Of a stretch of DNA of 64,000 bases, positions 39,177-47,400 are shown one piece after another. The DNA is from Algoriphagus marinus (lineage in GTDB: Bacteria > Bacteroidota > Bacteroidia > Cytophagales > Cyclobacteriaceae). The position numbers and the translations under genes were made by a program. The notes below the pieces were generated by a model. That model searched no databases. It was not told the origin of the DNA and saw nothing but the letters and a program-made list of their open reading frames with translations. The first letter of the stretch is position 1. Every line of letters starts with the position of its first letter. Location of the stretch: contig NZ_MSPQ01000003.1 in NCBI RefSeq assembly GCF_001936475.1, forward strand, positions 186,001-250,000, read 5' to 3'.

Positions 39177-39560
39177 TTTTCAAAATTAAGGATTAAAAAA
39201 TCCTAATGGATATATAATGGAAATACGGTTGAAATACAGCTTCCTTTGGTCGCTGAAATAGGATAGAAATATTACTGAAATACAGCTCCCTTCAGTCGCC
39301 GAAATATTTCGCAAAGCCTATTTCGCCGCAGGCGTATTTCAGCGAAGCTGTATTTCAAAAACTATATTTTAGGCAAGTGGAAATCTCATTAATTTATTTC
39401 GCCGTAGTCATATTTCAGCAGAGCTGTATTTCACGAAGTGTATTTCGCGAAGCGTATCTTATATTCTTTTCTGTCATCTTGTCACTTTTTTCGAAGTGGA
39501 ACAACCCTTGCAATTGCCCTTGCTACAAAACGAAATTTTAACAACAAACAATTTATAGCC
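39177..39560. repeat. GAAATAC-type repeat region upstream of htpG
   Basis: 384 bp between divergent ccmB and htpG. Variants of GAAATACAGCT, its complement AGCTGTATTTC, and GCGAAGC occur many times from about 39218 to 39462. They form short imperfect palindromes such as CAGCGAAGCTG inside TATTTC flanks. The same motif recurs at 58068-58085. The region is not a CRISPR array, because spacing and units are irregular. An open frame running through the end of it into htpG is probably not translated. Confidence 0.7.
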
Positions 39561-41447
39561 ATGCAAGAAAAAGGCACGATCTCGATCCATACCGAGAATA
39601 TTTTCCCGATTATCAAGAAGTTCCTTTACTCCGACAATGAGATCTTCCTTCGGGAATTAGTCTCCAATGCGGTCGATGCGACGCAAAAAATCAAACGTTT
39701 AGCGACATTAGGTCAGTATACCGGTGAACTTGGAGATACGACTGTCGAAGTAGCTTTTGACGAAAAAAAGAAAACCATCACCATCTCTGACCGTGGGCTC
39801 GGAATGACCGCAGAGGAGATCAAAAAGTACATCAATCAGGTGGCTTTCTCTGGAGCAGAGGAGTTCGTTGAGAAATTCAAAGACGCCAAAGATGCCAATG
39901 AGATCATTGGTAAGTTTGGATTGGGTTTCTATTCAGCGTTTATGGTCGCTGACAAAGTGGAAATCAATACCCTTTCGTATCAAGAAGGCGCTGAGGCCGC
40001 CAAGTGGACCTGTGACGGTTCTACGAGCTTTGAGATTTCCAAAGGAAAGCGAAAGCAAAGAGGTACAGACATCATCCTCCATATCAACAAAGATTCGGAA
40101 GAGTTTTTGGACAAGTGGAAGCTTCAGGGAATCCTGGATAAATACGCCAAATTCCTGCCTATCCCAATTAAGTTTGGTACCAAAACCGAATCTGTAGAAG
40201 ATGGTGTGGATGAAAAAGGCGAGAAGAAGTGGAAGTCAGTGGAGGTAGATAATATCATCAATACCACTGCTCCGATCTGGACAAAGTCTCCGAGTGATCT
40301 CACTGACGAAGATTACCTGAAGTTCTACAAGGAGCTTTATCCGATGTCAGAGGATCCGCTTTTCTGGATTCACTTGAATGTGGATTATCCATTCAACCTG
40401 ACTGGAGTTTTGTATTTCCCGAAAGTGAAAAACGAATTTGAGCTTCAGCGAAATAAGATCAAGCTCTACAGCCGTCAGGTATTTATCACTGACGAGGTGA
40501 AAGATATCGTACCGGAATTTTTGATGCTGCTTCATGGCGTGATCGACTCGCCGGATATTCCATTGAACGTATCCCGAAGCTTCCTGCAGGCGGATAGCAA
40601 TGTGAAGAAGATCAATAGTTACATCACCAAAAAGGTGGCAGATAAGCTGGCCGAACTTTTCAAGAAAGATCGAAAAGCTTATGAGTCCAAGTGGAATGAC
40701 ATCGGGCTGTTCGTGAAATACGGAATGATCTCTGAGGAGAAATTCTACGAAAAAGGAAAAGACTTTGCGCTTTTGAAAAATACAAACGGAGAGTTTTTCA
40801 CCATCGAAGAGTATCAGGCGAAAGTGAAGCCAATCCAAACTGACAAGAATGAGCAGACGATTTTCCTTTACGCGACTGACGTGAACAAGCAGGATGGATT
40901 TATTCAGTCTGCCAATAAAAAGGATTACGATGTCTTGGTGATGGATTCGCCGATCGATAGTCACTTTATCCAGAATCTGGAGAGCAAGTTGGAAAAAACC
41001 CAACTCAAGCGAGTGGATGCCGATGTGGCTGAAAAGCTGATCCAGAAAGATGATGCCTATGCAAATCTGCTTACCGAAGAGCAAAGTAAAACCATCAAAG
41101 AACTCTTCGAAAAAGCGATTGATAACAAAACTTACACGGTCGAAGTGGAAGGGCTAAGTCCTGAAGAAATGCCGGTGACGATCACCATGGAGGAGTTTAT
41201 GCGCAGAATGAAAGAAATGGCACAGACCGGTGGTGGAGCTATGAGTTTCTATGGAGCACTGCCAGATGCATACAAAGTGGCAATCAACGGAAACCATCCA
41301 ATGATTGACAAAATCTTGAAAGCAGAAAGCGAAGAAGAAAAGACCAAGCTAGCCAAGCAATCTTTTGATTTGGCGCTCTTAGCTCAAGGTTTGCTGACTG
41401 GAAAGGACTTGACAGCCTTTGTCAAGCGAAGTGTAGAGATGCTTTAA
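39561..41447 (+). CDS. htpG: Chaperone HtpG (Hsp90)
   Basis: ATP-dependent chaperone, 628 residues from the ATG at 39561 (MQEKGTISIHTENIFPI). Although the frame is open back to 39438, that stretch is repeat-derived and the family starts at MQEKG. GHKL motifs are FLRELVSNAVDATQKI, ISDRGLGMT and GKFGLGFYSAFMVAD. The middle-domain segment NVSRSFLQAD and the C-terminal dimerisation region follow. A diverged copy of its last roughly 35 codons lies at 43583-43690, and shorter matches occur at 49024. Confidence 0.96.
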   Translation: MQEKGTISIHTENIFPIIKKFLYSDNEIFLRELVSNAVDATQKIKRLATLGQYTGELGDTTVEVAFDEKKKTITISDRGLGMTAEEIKKYINQVAFSGAEEFVEKFKDAKDANEIIGKFGLGFYSAFMVADKVEINTLSYQEGAEAAKWTCDGSTSFEISKGKRKQRGTDIILHINKDSEEFLDKWKLQGILDKYAKFLPIPIKFGTKTESVEDGVDEKGEKKWKSVEVDNIINTTAPIWTKSPSDLTDEDYLKFYKELYPMSEDPLFWIHLNVDYPFNLTGVLYFPKVKNEFELQRNKIKLYSRQVFITDEVKDIVPEFLMLLHGVIDSPDIPLNVSRSFLQADSNVKKINSYITKKVADKLAELFKKDRKAYESKWNDIGLFVKYGMISEEKFYEKGKDFALLKNTNGEFFTIEEYQAKVKPIQTDKNEQTIFLYATDVNKQDGFIQSANKKDYDVLVMDSPIDSHFIQNLESKLEKTQLKRVDADVAEKLIQKDDAYANLLTEEQSKTIKELFEKAIDNKTYTVEVEGLSPEEMPVTITMEEFMRRMKEMAQTGGGAMSFYGALPDAYKVAINGNHPMIDKILKAESEEEKTKLAKQSFDLALLAQGLLTGKDLTAFVKRSVEML

Positions 41448-41564
41448 GCAATAAGACTTTGAATTCATCTCGAAGGAGGTACGACTGAGAGATCTCTTCG
41501 AAGGTTTTAATTTATTAATTTGCTAAACCTTCGAGGTCTGAAAAGAGACCTTAAAGGTTATTCT

Positions 41565-41594
41565 AAAATCCCCGATACCCTCGGGGATTTTTTT
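41565..41594 (+). terminator. Terminator in leader R1
   Basis: AAAATCCCCGA / TCGGGGATTT stem with a T run. It is the first of four almost identical terminators, one in each leader. Confidence 0.85.
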
Positions 41595-41713
41595 GATTTC
41601 AACCATTCAAATACGATATTACGCTGTTTATAGTTAAAACAAGTCTGTTCATTAACCGATTGAAATATAATAAGTTATGAATTGTACTTTTTCATCAAAC
41701 TAAAAATAATTTC

Positions 41714-41726
41714 ATTGATTATCAAT
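41714..41726. promoter_or_regulatory. Conserved dyad ATTGATTATCAAT in R1 (also in R2, R3 and R4)
   Basis: Perfect 13-nt inverted repeat. It is identical at 43952-43964, 47257-47269 and 49299-49311. In each case 32-33 nt separate it from the TAATATTTG box, which fits a regulator site upstream of the promoter. Confidence 0.65.
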
Positions 41727-41854
41727 AAGTTAACTAAATCTCCTAAAAATTTTCAAACTAATATTTGGATTTTTAGGTAGGGGGGGGGCTAAGTTTAGTT
41801 CAAGTTCAATGCGCAGAGGACTTTTTAATTTATTAGTCACTTAAAAAAAATGTT

Positions 41855-42523
41855 ATGAAAAATTTAAAATTAGTTTCCCAAATAATTTTCTTTCTTTTTC
41901 TTGCTTCTTGCGAACTTAACCAAGAAATAGAAGATGTGAATTTCGAACTAGCCGAAGCGATGAAAGCTGATAATAATGGTGTTTTAATGATAGGTGAAAA
42001 GACTTATATTTTTAATAACAATGCCAATGAAACCATTACCAAATTTGTTAAAAGAAGCAAGGGGTATGAGTTTTTTTATAATCAAGAGTCATTAAATATT
42101 GATAAAGAAAATGTATACGAGAACTTTCGTGTTTCCGAGGGTAATTATATTATTGAAAATGAAGCTACAGGGGAATTTTTAAAGTTTATTAACTTTAAAG
42201 AGTCTGGTGATGGGGTCGTTACTTTTGATGTTATTGCCAGTAATGGAAAAGTTCTTAGAGACCTTACATTTAATTATCCAATAGACAATACAGAGAGTTC
42301 TGTTAATTCAAGAGTTACATGCGTATGGTGTTATGCAATACCATTGATTAAACTTGCTGAAGCTGTACTAGACTCGATTGGAGATAACTTGGATAGTAAT
42401 TGCGCATTGGCTATGAATCTATGTGCGAACGGTGGCGGAGTGCCGGAAGTTGAACTTACAGAAGGATTTTTTGGAAGTTCTTGCTCGGTTACATGTATGC
42501 CAGCTCCAGAGCCTTCAAATTAA
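41855..42523 (+). CDS. Lipoprotein with six-cysteine C-terminal domain (cassette 1)
   Basis: 222 residues. A lipoprotein signal ends in LASC with Cys19 as the lipid site. The middle part (about 25-145) is polar and probably beta-rich. The last 67 residues hold six cysteines (156, 159, 183, 190, 210, 214), starting with CVWC and including a hydrophobic helix-like stretch between the second and third and a GGG. It follows leader R1 and precedes a CPBP protease after 13 nt. I recognise no family. A precursor whose Cys-rich tail is released is one possibility. Confidence 0.8.
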   Translation: MKNLKLVSQIIFFLFLASCELNQEIEDVNFELAEAMKADNNGVLMIGEKTYIFNNNANETITKFVKRSKGYEFFYNQESLNIDKENVYENFRVSEGNYIIENEATGEFLKFINFKESGDGVVTFDVIASNGKVLRDLTFNYPIDNTESSVNSRVTCVWCYAIPLIKLAEAVLDSIGDNLDSNCALAMNLCANGGGVPEVELTEGFFGSSCSVTCMPAPEPSN

Positions 42524-42536
42524 GCCTTTGATTTAA

Positions 42537-43400
42537 ATGAAAAATAGAAATTGGTTAATTGTCAGTGGAAGTATTATACTTTCATTGACAATTTTATATT
42601 TGATTTTTTTTAAAGTAATGCCACCCTTGGATTCGAGTGGACCTATCAGCTTTTCAAGTTTTTATGTTGTCGCATTTGTTCTTCCTGTTTTGATAGCACC
42701 GATCTTCGAAGAGGTCAGATTTCGGGGGTTTTTGACAAATAGTAAAGTACTTCAAGGTCTCTTTCTTCTGCTCACTCCATTGAGTTTGGTTTTGACTGGC
42801 TGGAACACTCCTATTTTTATTCTCATGCTCATTTTGTACAGTCTTTTTTTTATCCATAAATACTCCGATTTACCATGGGTATTGGACCTTCTACTTATTG
42901 TTTCAGCTCTCTTTTTTAGTTTGCATCATTTGCCTAAAGCAGTGAATTTTTCATGGCCTTGGCTCCCATTTTTAGCGATTTCGTTTTCTGCAGCTTTAAT
43001 TTTTAGTTGGATAATCATCAATAAATCCTTTTGGTGGGCAGTACTATTTCATGGATCATGGAACCTAATTTTAGGGATCATTTTTTTGTTTGGACTTCAA
43101 TTTGTCTCCGAAGATTTGAAAACCATTGAAGCAGATAATTATAAATTAGAATGGAAAAGAGTTCCTTTTTTAGATTCCAATACGGGATCTTATAAGCCTC
43201 AAGGAAATACTCTTTTTATTAATAATATGAATCTTCAAGATATTCTGGGAATTATCGATCCAAGTCTTTTAGATTCTTTTGTGGTTGCCGAACCGTTCAT
43301 GAAATATGAAATGAGGTTTGAAACTCAGGATGGAAATGGTTTTATCAAACAAGACTTAATATATGCTCTTGAAATTGATTCGCTGATCATTAGGAGGTAG
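42537..43400 (+). CDS. CPBP-family intramembrane metalloprotease with C-terminal extension (cassette 1)
   Basis: 287 residues with about seven helices in the first 195. All three CPBP (Abi/CaaX-type) motifs are present: EEVRFR (Glu58-Glu59, Arg63), FFSLHH (His130/131) and HGSWN (His172, Asn176). After the last helix comes a roughly 90-residue soluble part (DNYKLEWKRVPF onwards) not usual for the family. In several peptide systems this family processes precursors or provides immunity. Its position right behind the Cys-rich lipoprotein suggests the two work together, which is inference. Confidence 0.88.
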   Translation: MKNRNWLIVSGSIILSLTILYLIFFKVMPPLDSSGPISFSSFYVVAFVLPVLIAPIFEEVRFRGFLTNSKVLQGLFLLLTPLSLVLTGWNTPIFILMLILYSLFFIHKYSDLPWVLDLLLIVSALFFSLHHLPKAVNFSWPWLPFLAISFSAALIFSWIIINKSFWWAVLFHGSWNLILGIIFLFGLQFVSEDLKTIEADNYKLEWKRVPFLDSNTGSYKPQGNTLFINNMNLQDILGIIDPSLLDSFVVAEPFMKYEMRFETQDGNGFIKQDLIYALEIDSLIIRR

Positions 43401-43505
43401 AAAGTGAGAAATTCGAATAGTGGTTTTACTCTCGGTAAGCAGCTTCTGCAAAAACCAAATCGCAATTTATTGAATCGGTTTAAGTTTTATATTCTCGATA
43501 CCCTC

Positions 43506-43564
43506 GGGGATTTTTTTCATTCCCCACTCCCGTACTAGGCTATTCGAAGAATTGGGTTATTTTT
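43506..43564. repeat. Copy of the rrf2 upstream region
   Basis: 59 bp that match 50953-51010, the region directly before the Rrf2 regulator gene, with one substitution (G for C) and one extra T. Here no rrf2 gene follows; the sequence instead runs into a decayed htpG end. Confidence 0.9.
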
Positions 43565-43582
43565 AAGGAGGTGATTCTTAAA

Positions 43583-43690
43583 GAAAAAGCTAGACAAGCA
43601 GGCTTTCGACCTGGCGAAGCTTTCCTAGGGTTTGCTGACTGGTAAGGAGCTGACTGCCTTTTTGAAGTGTAAGTTACTTTGAATAATAAG
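43583..43690 (+). pseudogene. Relic of the htpG 3' end
   Basis: The stretch contains AAGCTAGACAAGCA, GGTTTGCTGACTGG and AAGGAGCTGACTGCC. It aligns by eye with the last roughly 35 codons of htpG (41340-41460), with substitutions and small deletions, at roughly three quarters identity. It leads straight into leader R2, just as real htpG leads into R1. No promoter or start precedes it. It marks the duplication or exchange boundary of cassette 2. Confidence 0.8.
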
Positions 43691-44094
43691 ACCTTGAAGT
43701 ATCATCTCGAAGGAGGTACGACTGAGAGATCTCTTCGAAGGTTTTAATTTATTAATTTGCTAAACCTTCGAGGTCTGAAAAGAGACCTCAAAGGTTATTC
43801 TAAAATCCCCGATACCCTCGGGGATTTTTTTTGATTTCAACCATTCAAATACGGAATCACGCTGTTTATAGTTAAAACATGTCTGTTTATTAACCAATTG
43901 AAATATAGTAAGTTATCAATTGTATTTTTCCATCAAACTAAAAATAATTTCATTGATTATCAATAAGTTAACTAAATCTCCTAAAAATTTTCAAACTAAT
44001 ATTTGGAATTTTAGGTGGGTGGGGCTTAAGTTTAGTTCAAGTTCAAGGCGCTGAGGACTTTTTAATCAATTTGTTTAACATAAATTTTATAGAA
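43691..44094 (+). repeat. Leader copy R2
   Basis: Near-identical to R1: hairpin with AAACCTTCGA, terminator at 43802-43832, dyad at 43952-43964, TAATATTTG at 43997-44005, G tract GGGTGGGG, 6-bp hairpin at 44039-44060 and the next ATG at 44095. The rest of the 694-bp gap from 43401 holds the two relics listed separately and no gene. Confidence 0.9.
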
Positions 44095-44316
44095 ATGAAA
44101 AAGTTTAAAATAACACTAATCGCACTTAGTTTGGGTCTAATGGGTTATTACCCTTCTTATGCCCAAACTATTGAATTACCTGATTGGCCAGATACCCCTG
44201 AAGAAAATCTCTGTAGATGTAAGGCCGATGGATGCTATGGAGGGAATTTGATTTCTTTTAGAGCAAGATGTGGCCAGGGGGATTGCTCTGCATCAGCTTC
44301 TAATTGTCCAAGTTAA
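44095..44316 (+). CDS. Exported six-cysteine peptide (cassette 2)
   Basis: 73 residues. A signal peptide (about 1-23, ending YPSYA before QTIEL) is followed by a mature peptide of about 50 residues. It has an acidic start (ELPDWPDTPEENL) and six cysteines at 40, 42, 47, 59, 64 and 71 (CRCKADGC, RCGQGDC, NCPS). It is a disulfide-rich secreted or periplasmic peptide. The first in-frame ATG at the end of leader R2 was chosen. A hairpin follows at 44336-44359, then a propeller lipoprotein. No named family is recognised; the layout recalls NVEALA-type peptides of Bacteroides. Confidence 0.8.
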   Translation: MKKFKITLIALSLGLMGYYPSYAQTIELPDWPDTPEENLCRCKADGCYGGNLISFRARCGQGDCSASASNCPS

Positions 44317-44335
44317 TTTATTTATTATTGAAAAA

Positions 44336-44361
44336 AAGGTTAGGCTTAGGCCTAGCCTTTC
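44336..44361 (+). terminator. Intra-operon attenuator-like hairpin
   Basis: Stem AAGGTTAGGC (44336-44345) with GCCTAGCCTT (44350-44359), loop TTAG, one G-U pair and a short T-rich tail. It lies between the six-Cys peptide and its lipoprotein gene, so it could lower expression of the downstream genes relative to the peptide. Confidence 0.6.
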
Positions 44362-44377
44362 ATTTCCCGTTATGCAT

Positions 44378-45526
44378 ATGAAAAAATTGTTTGTGATTTT
44401 TATTGGATGTTTTATTTTCTCCTGTCAAAATGAAAAAAGTTTAGAATTGCCAGTCTTTCAAGAGCAGAATTTAAAAATCAAAAATATTTCTATTGACTCA
44501 GTAATTTTAGAAAAGGATTATTTTTCAGGAATTGGTTTTTTTAGTCTTGGAAGAGATCAGATATTCTTTGTAGATCAAGTTTTTAGTACAGTGATTTCCT
44601 ATGATCCAGAAGGTGTTCATCAAGGCACATATTTAGGCAAAGGGGATGGTCCAGATGAGCAAAACAATATTCATGGCTTCCACCCGTATGCTTTTGACAA
44701 GAAACATGTTGTTCTGGATAATTTTGAACTGGTAGTTTTTGATGAAAATTTTGTAAAAGTCACTTCTTATCCCATTGAGTGGAATTATTCTGAGTCATAT
44801 CAGGATATGGTCAATAGCCCCAAAGGATCCATGCTTGGCTTGTATGAATTGGATTGGAAGTCCAAGGGGCAAAACACTTCTTTTATTGTCGACGAATCCG
44901 GCTCTCAAGTGCTTCTTCCAATCACGATGAGTCACCCGACTTTAAATGGTTACATATCCGAAGAGTATTACCAAAGCGTAGCGATCCTTGGAAGATATGA
45001 TTTGAAAAAGAAAATGGTAATAGAAGGGTTTGGGGGGAGGTCTGATAAATATTTGGAACAGAAATTTGTCCCAAATTTTGATTTTTCATTTTTCACCAAA
45101 AATAAAAACGAAATCTTAGTCTCATTTGCTATTGATCCACATATTCATGTTTTTGGAGCTGATGGGGAATTGGTTTATAAATTTGGGATAGAAGGCGTAG
45201 ATATTCGAAAGTCTTATCCTAAAACCAATACCATCGATGATGCTTTAGATAATTATAAACTAGACTTGAAGAAGGCTGGCTTTTATCATTTAATCTATTT
45301 GGATGAAGCCAATAACATTACTTTTAGAACCTATTTTCCGGAGGGAGCTGGAAAAGGATATTCTAGACTTCAGATTTATCAAGACAAAACCCTGATTGGA
45401 GATGTACGAGTGCCAGAGCGATTTCGAATACTTGGAAAAATTGGTGATTCCTACTTTGCGGACGGAGTCGTAGATGAAATTAACGATCAACTGGGAATTT
45501 ATAAATTTAAACTACCAACAGAATGA
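44378..45526 (+). CDS. Six-bladed beta-propeller-like lipoprotein (cassette 2)
   Basis: 382 residues from MKKLFVIF (an ATG six bases upstream is also possible). The lipoprotein signal ends FIFSC. The body has repeated strands of the type DQIFFVDQVFSTVISYDPEG and the loop GKGDGPDEQ. This is the pattern of TolB-like/BF3164-type propellers common in Bacteroidota. It is expected on the periplasmic or cell surface. It overlaps the next gene by 4 nt. Related lipoproteins occur in cassettes 3 and 4, always behind small exported peptides. Confidence 0.82.
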   Translation: MKKLFVIFIGCFIFSCQNEKSLELPVFQEQNLKIKNISIDSVILEKDYFSGIGFFSLGRDQIFFVDQVFSTVISYDPEGVHQGTYLGKGDGPDEQNNIHGFHPYAFDKKHVVLDNFELVVFDENFVKVTSYPIEWNYSESYQDMVNSPKGSMLGLYELDWKSKGQNTSFIVDESGSQVLLPITMSHPTLNGYISEEYYQSVAILGRYDLKKKMVIEGFGGRSDKYLEQKFVPNFDFSFFTKNKNEILVSFAIDPHIHVFGADGELVYKFGIEGVDIRKSYPKTNTIDDALDNYKLDLKKAGFYHLIYLDEANNITFRTYFPEGAGKGYSRLQIYQDKTLIGDVRVPERFRILGKIGDSYFADGVVDEINDQLGIYKFKLPTE

Positions 45527-46734
45527 AGATTTCTTTAGTCATTCTATTCTTGCTTCTATCATGTAAAGTCTTAAGTCAGGTTATAGTCGTAGTGGATGAA
45601 CAAAATAAACCGCTCCCCTACTTTACCTTGACTGTAGAAGGTCAAAATAGAATTTTTATTGGAGATAAAAATGGGCACCTATCCTTGCCTGAAGCGGATA
45701 CAGATTGTGGGTATTCCATTAGGTACATTGGCTATAAGGACTATTCTTTTTGTTCCAAGGACTTAAAAATCGGAAATAATCGTATCAGTCTAGAACTTGA
45801 TGTTTTCGATCTTCTAGAAGCGGAGATAGTTGGACTCTCTGATGAGGATTTAATTCTTAATGCTAAGTCTTTTTTAGCTGCAATGTCGGACGGATTTAAT
45901 CTCACGCGAGCTTTTACCACAGAAAAGTCAGAAAATTCTTATTGGGAAAGCTTCGGAGTTTTGACTCTTGCTGGTCTAAAGGACAGAAATAAAAAGAATG
46001 CCCGATTTGATGCTGGGAATATGGCTTTTTTGTCTCAACATTCTAGATTTTGGGCTTTACCCCAGAACAATGTTCCCTTTAGTTCAAGTATGTCAGTTGT
46101 TTCCACTTTTACCCAAGATTTACTTTTCGAGGTATTGAAATCCAAAAATGCGAGATGGAGTTTCGATATAAACGAAAGTTCACCTGACGAGATGGTTATT
46201 CTAGATGAGCTTGGAGTAAGAATACAATTAACTGGGCTTGGTAACCCAATAAAAATGATCATTCAGGAGCAGGAGTTTATGCATTTTACGGGGGAAACCT
46301 ATCAAGTAAAAGGAACAATTGATTTTATTCAGGATGGGGAATTAATGTTTTTTTCAGAAATGAATTTTGACATTACCAAAAAAAATAGGACAGTAAATGT
46401 ATCCTGTGTTGTACTTGATTTTCCTCGAAATATCCAATTGCCAGAAGCCTATTCCAATCGATCAAAGCGAGATGCACTGATGAATTCTTTTGGTAGCTAC
46501 ACCAGACAGCCAGATTATCAGTATGATTTTTCAGTATTCAATAAGCTGATCAAAACGAATTTTCCTGATTATAACTCAGATGAATTCGAAGATTTTCAGC
46601 TTTTAACATCCAGTTACACGCCGGGAGAAAAATATGTTGGGGATGACCCATCCAGCAAAAGGTATCTGGAGCAAAATTCGGAATTCATTAGAGCTGTCTT
46701 TAAAACCTTAAAAGAATATGAACTTACTTGGTAA
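45523..46734 (+). CDS. Exported protein with carboxypeptidase-like regulatory domain (cassette 2)
   Basis: 403 residues with a signal peptide (MKISLVILFLLLSCKVLS, before QVIVV; the internal Cys could also be a lipid site). Residues 20-90 form a beta-sandwich of the CarboxypepD_reg-like type (DEQNKPLPYFTLTVEGQ, SIRYIGYKDYSF), as found at the start of TonB-dependent receptors. Here no receptor barrel follows. The remaining 300 residues are of unknown fold. Translation is coupled to the propeller gene (ATGA) and the 3' end overlaps the DUF1573 gene. Confidence 0.75.
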   Translation: MKISLVILFLLLSCKVLSQVIVVVDEQNKPLPYFTLTVEGQNRIFIGDKNGHLSLPEADTDCGYSIRYIGYKDYSFCSKDLKIGNNRISLELDVFDLLEAEIVGLSDEDLILNAKSFLAAMSDGFNLTRAFTTEKSENSYWESFGVLTLAGLKDRNKKNARFDAGNMAFLSQHSRFWALPQNNVPFSSSMSVVSTFTQDLLFEVLKSKNARWSFDINESSPDEMVILDELGVRIQLTGLGNPIKMIIQEQEFMHFTGETYQVKGTIDFIQDGELMFFSEMNFDITKKNRTVNVSCVVLDFPRNIQLPEAYSNRSKRDALMNSFGSYTRQPDYQYDFSVFNKLIKTNFPDYNSDEFEDFQLLTSSYTPGEKYVGDDPSSKRYLEQNSEFIRAVFKTLKEYELTW

Positions 46735-47098
46735 AATTTACTTATTCATGATTTTAATTTGGTTTGCCTCTGGCTCATCAAATTCGAAGGAACTACTAGT
46801 TGAGCCGAAAGTCAAACTTGTAATTGAAAAAGACAAGAATGAGTTAGGTGAAATAGTTGCTGAATTTCAATTGATTAATTCAGGTGCAGAACCAATTAAT
46901 ATTTTTTCAGTAAGCCCACATTGTTCTTGTACCGATTATACTATCTCATCTTTAAAAGTCAATTCAGATAAGAGTGAAACACTTTCTTTAACTGTTCCGT
47001 GGGATCAATTAAAGACTTTGGGAGAAGTATATGCCGTAATAAAGACCGATTCGAAACAGAAGTTTTTGAAAGTTTCCGTGAAGGCAGGAAGTGAATAG
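46718..47098 (+). CDS. DUF1573-like exported protein (cassette 2)
   Basis: 126 residues. A signal or anchor segment (about 4-20) is followed by an Ig-like beta domain. The motif VSPHCSCTDY (HCxCT) is the DUF1573 signature, and ELGEIVAEFQLINSGAEPINI is also typical. The start overlaps the preceding gene by 17 nt. This family often occurs beside redox or secreted-peptide genes in Bacteroidota; its role is unknown. Terminator and leader R3 follow. Confidence 0.82.
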   Translation: MNLLGKIYLFMILIWFASGSSNSKELLVEPKVKLVIEKDKNELGEIVAEFQLINSGAEPINIFSVSPHCSCTDYTISSLKVNSDKSETLSLTVPWDQLKTLGEVYAVIKTDSKQKFLKVSVKAGSE

Positions 47099-47100
47099 GA

Positions 47101-47400
47101 ACACAATTAAAATCCCCGATACCCTCGGGGATTTTTTTGTTTTAGCCGATTCAAACTTAAAATCCCGCTGTTTATAATTAAAAATTTAAACTTCATCAAC
47201 CAATTAAACAATTAGGAGTTAGATTTTGTATTTTATTTAGAACTAAAATTAATTTCATTGATTATCAATTAGTTGACTGGGTTCTGAAAAAAAATTTCAA
47301 ACTAATATTTGGATTTTTAGGTATGTGGGGCGTAAGTTTAGTTCAAGTTTTTAGCGCTGAAAACTTTTTAATAAATGGTTTTATTTTAAATGATTTAAAA
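47101..47400 (+). repeat. Leader copy R3 (short, diverged)
   Basis: It lacks the htpG-derived 5' part but keeps the terminator (47109-47138), dyad ATTGATTATCAAT (47257-47269), TAATATTTG (47303-47311), a G4 tract (47327-47330) and the hairpin at 47345-47366. The hairpin has AAGTTT / AAACTT in place of AAGTTC / GGACTT, so pairing is kept. The next ATG is at 47401. Confidence 0.85.

Larger units (their letters stand above)
41443..41854 (+). repeat. Leader copy R1 (htpG 3' UTR plus cassette promoter region)
   Basis: First of four related non-coding leaders. In order it holds a hairpin (TCGAAGGTTT 41498-41507 with AAACCTTCGA 41525-41534), a terminator at 41565-41594, the dyad ATTGATTATCAAT (41714-41726), the box TAATATTTG (41759-41767), a run of nine G (41780-41788) and a 6-bp hairpin at 41802-41823. 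The ATG of the next gene is at 41855. Copies R2 and R4 are nearly identical by eye. Confidence 0.9.

Noticed and set aside
39200..39470. CRISPR array
   Set aside because: Units are short, differ in sequence and orientation and lack uniform spacers; no cas gene is in the window.
39438..39560. 41-residue N-terminal extension of HtpG
   Set aside because: The frame is open, but it is encoded by repeat-derived sequence, and HtpG proteins start at MQEKG-like sequence, at 39561 here.
40347..41084. 245-residue open frame antisense to htpG
   Set aside because: It mirrors the htpG reading frame, has no recognisable domain, and has no promoter.
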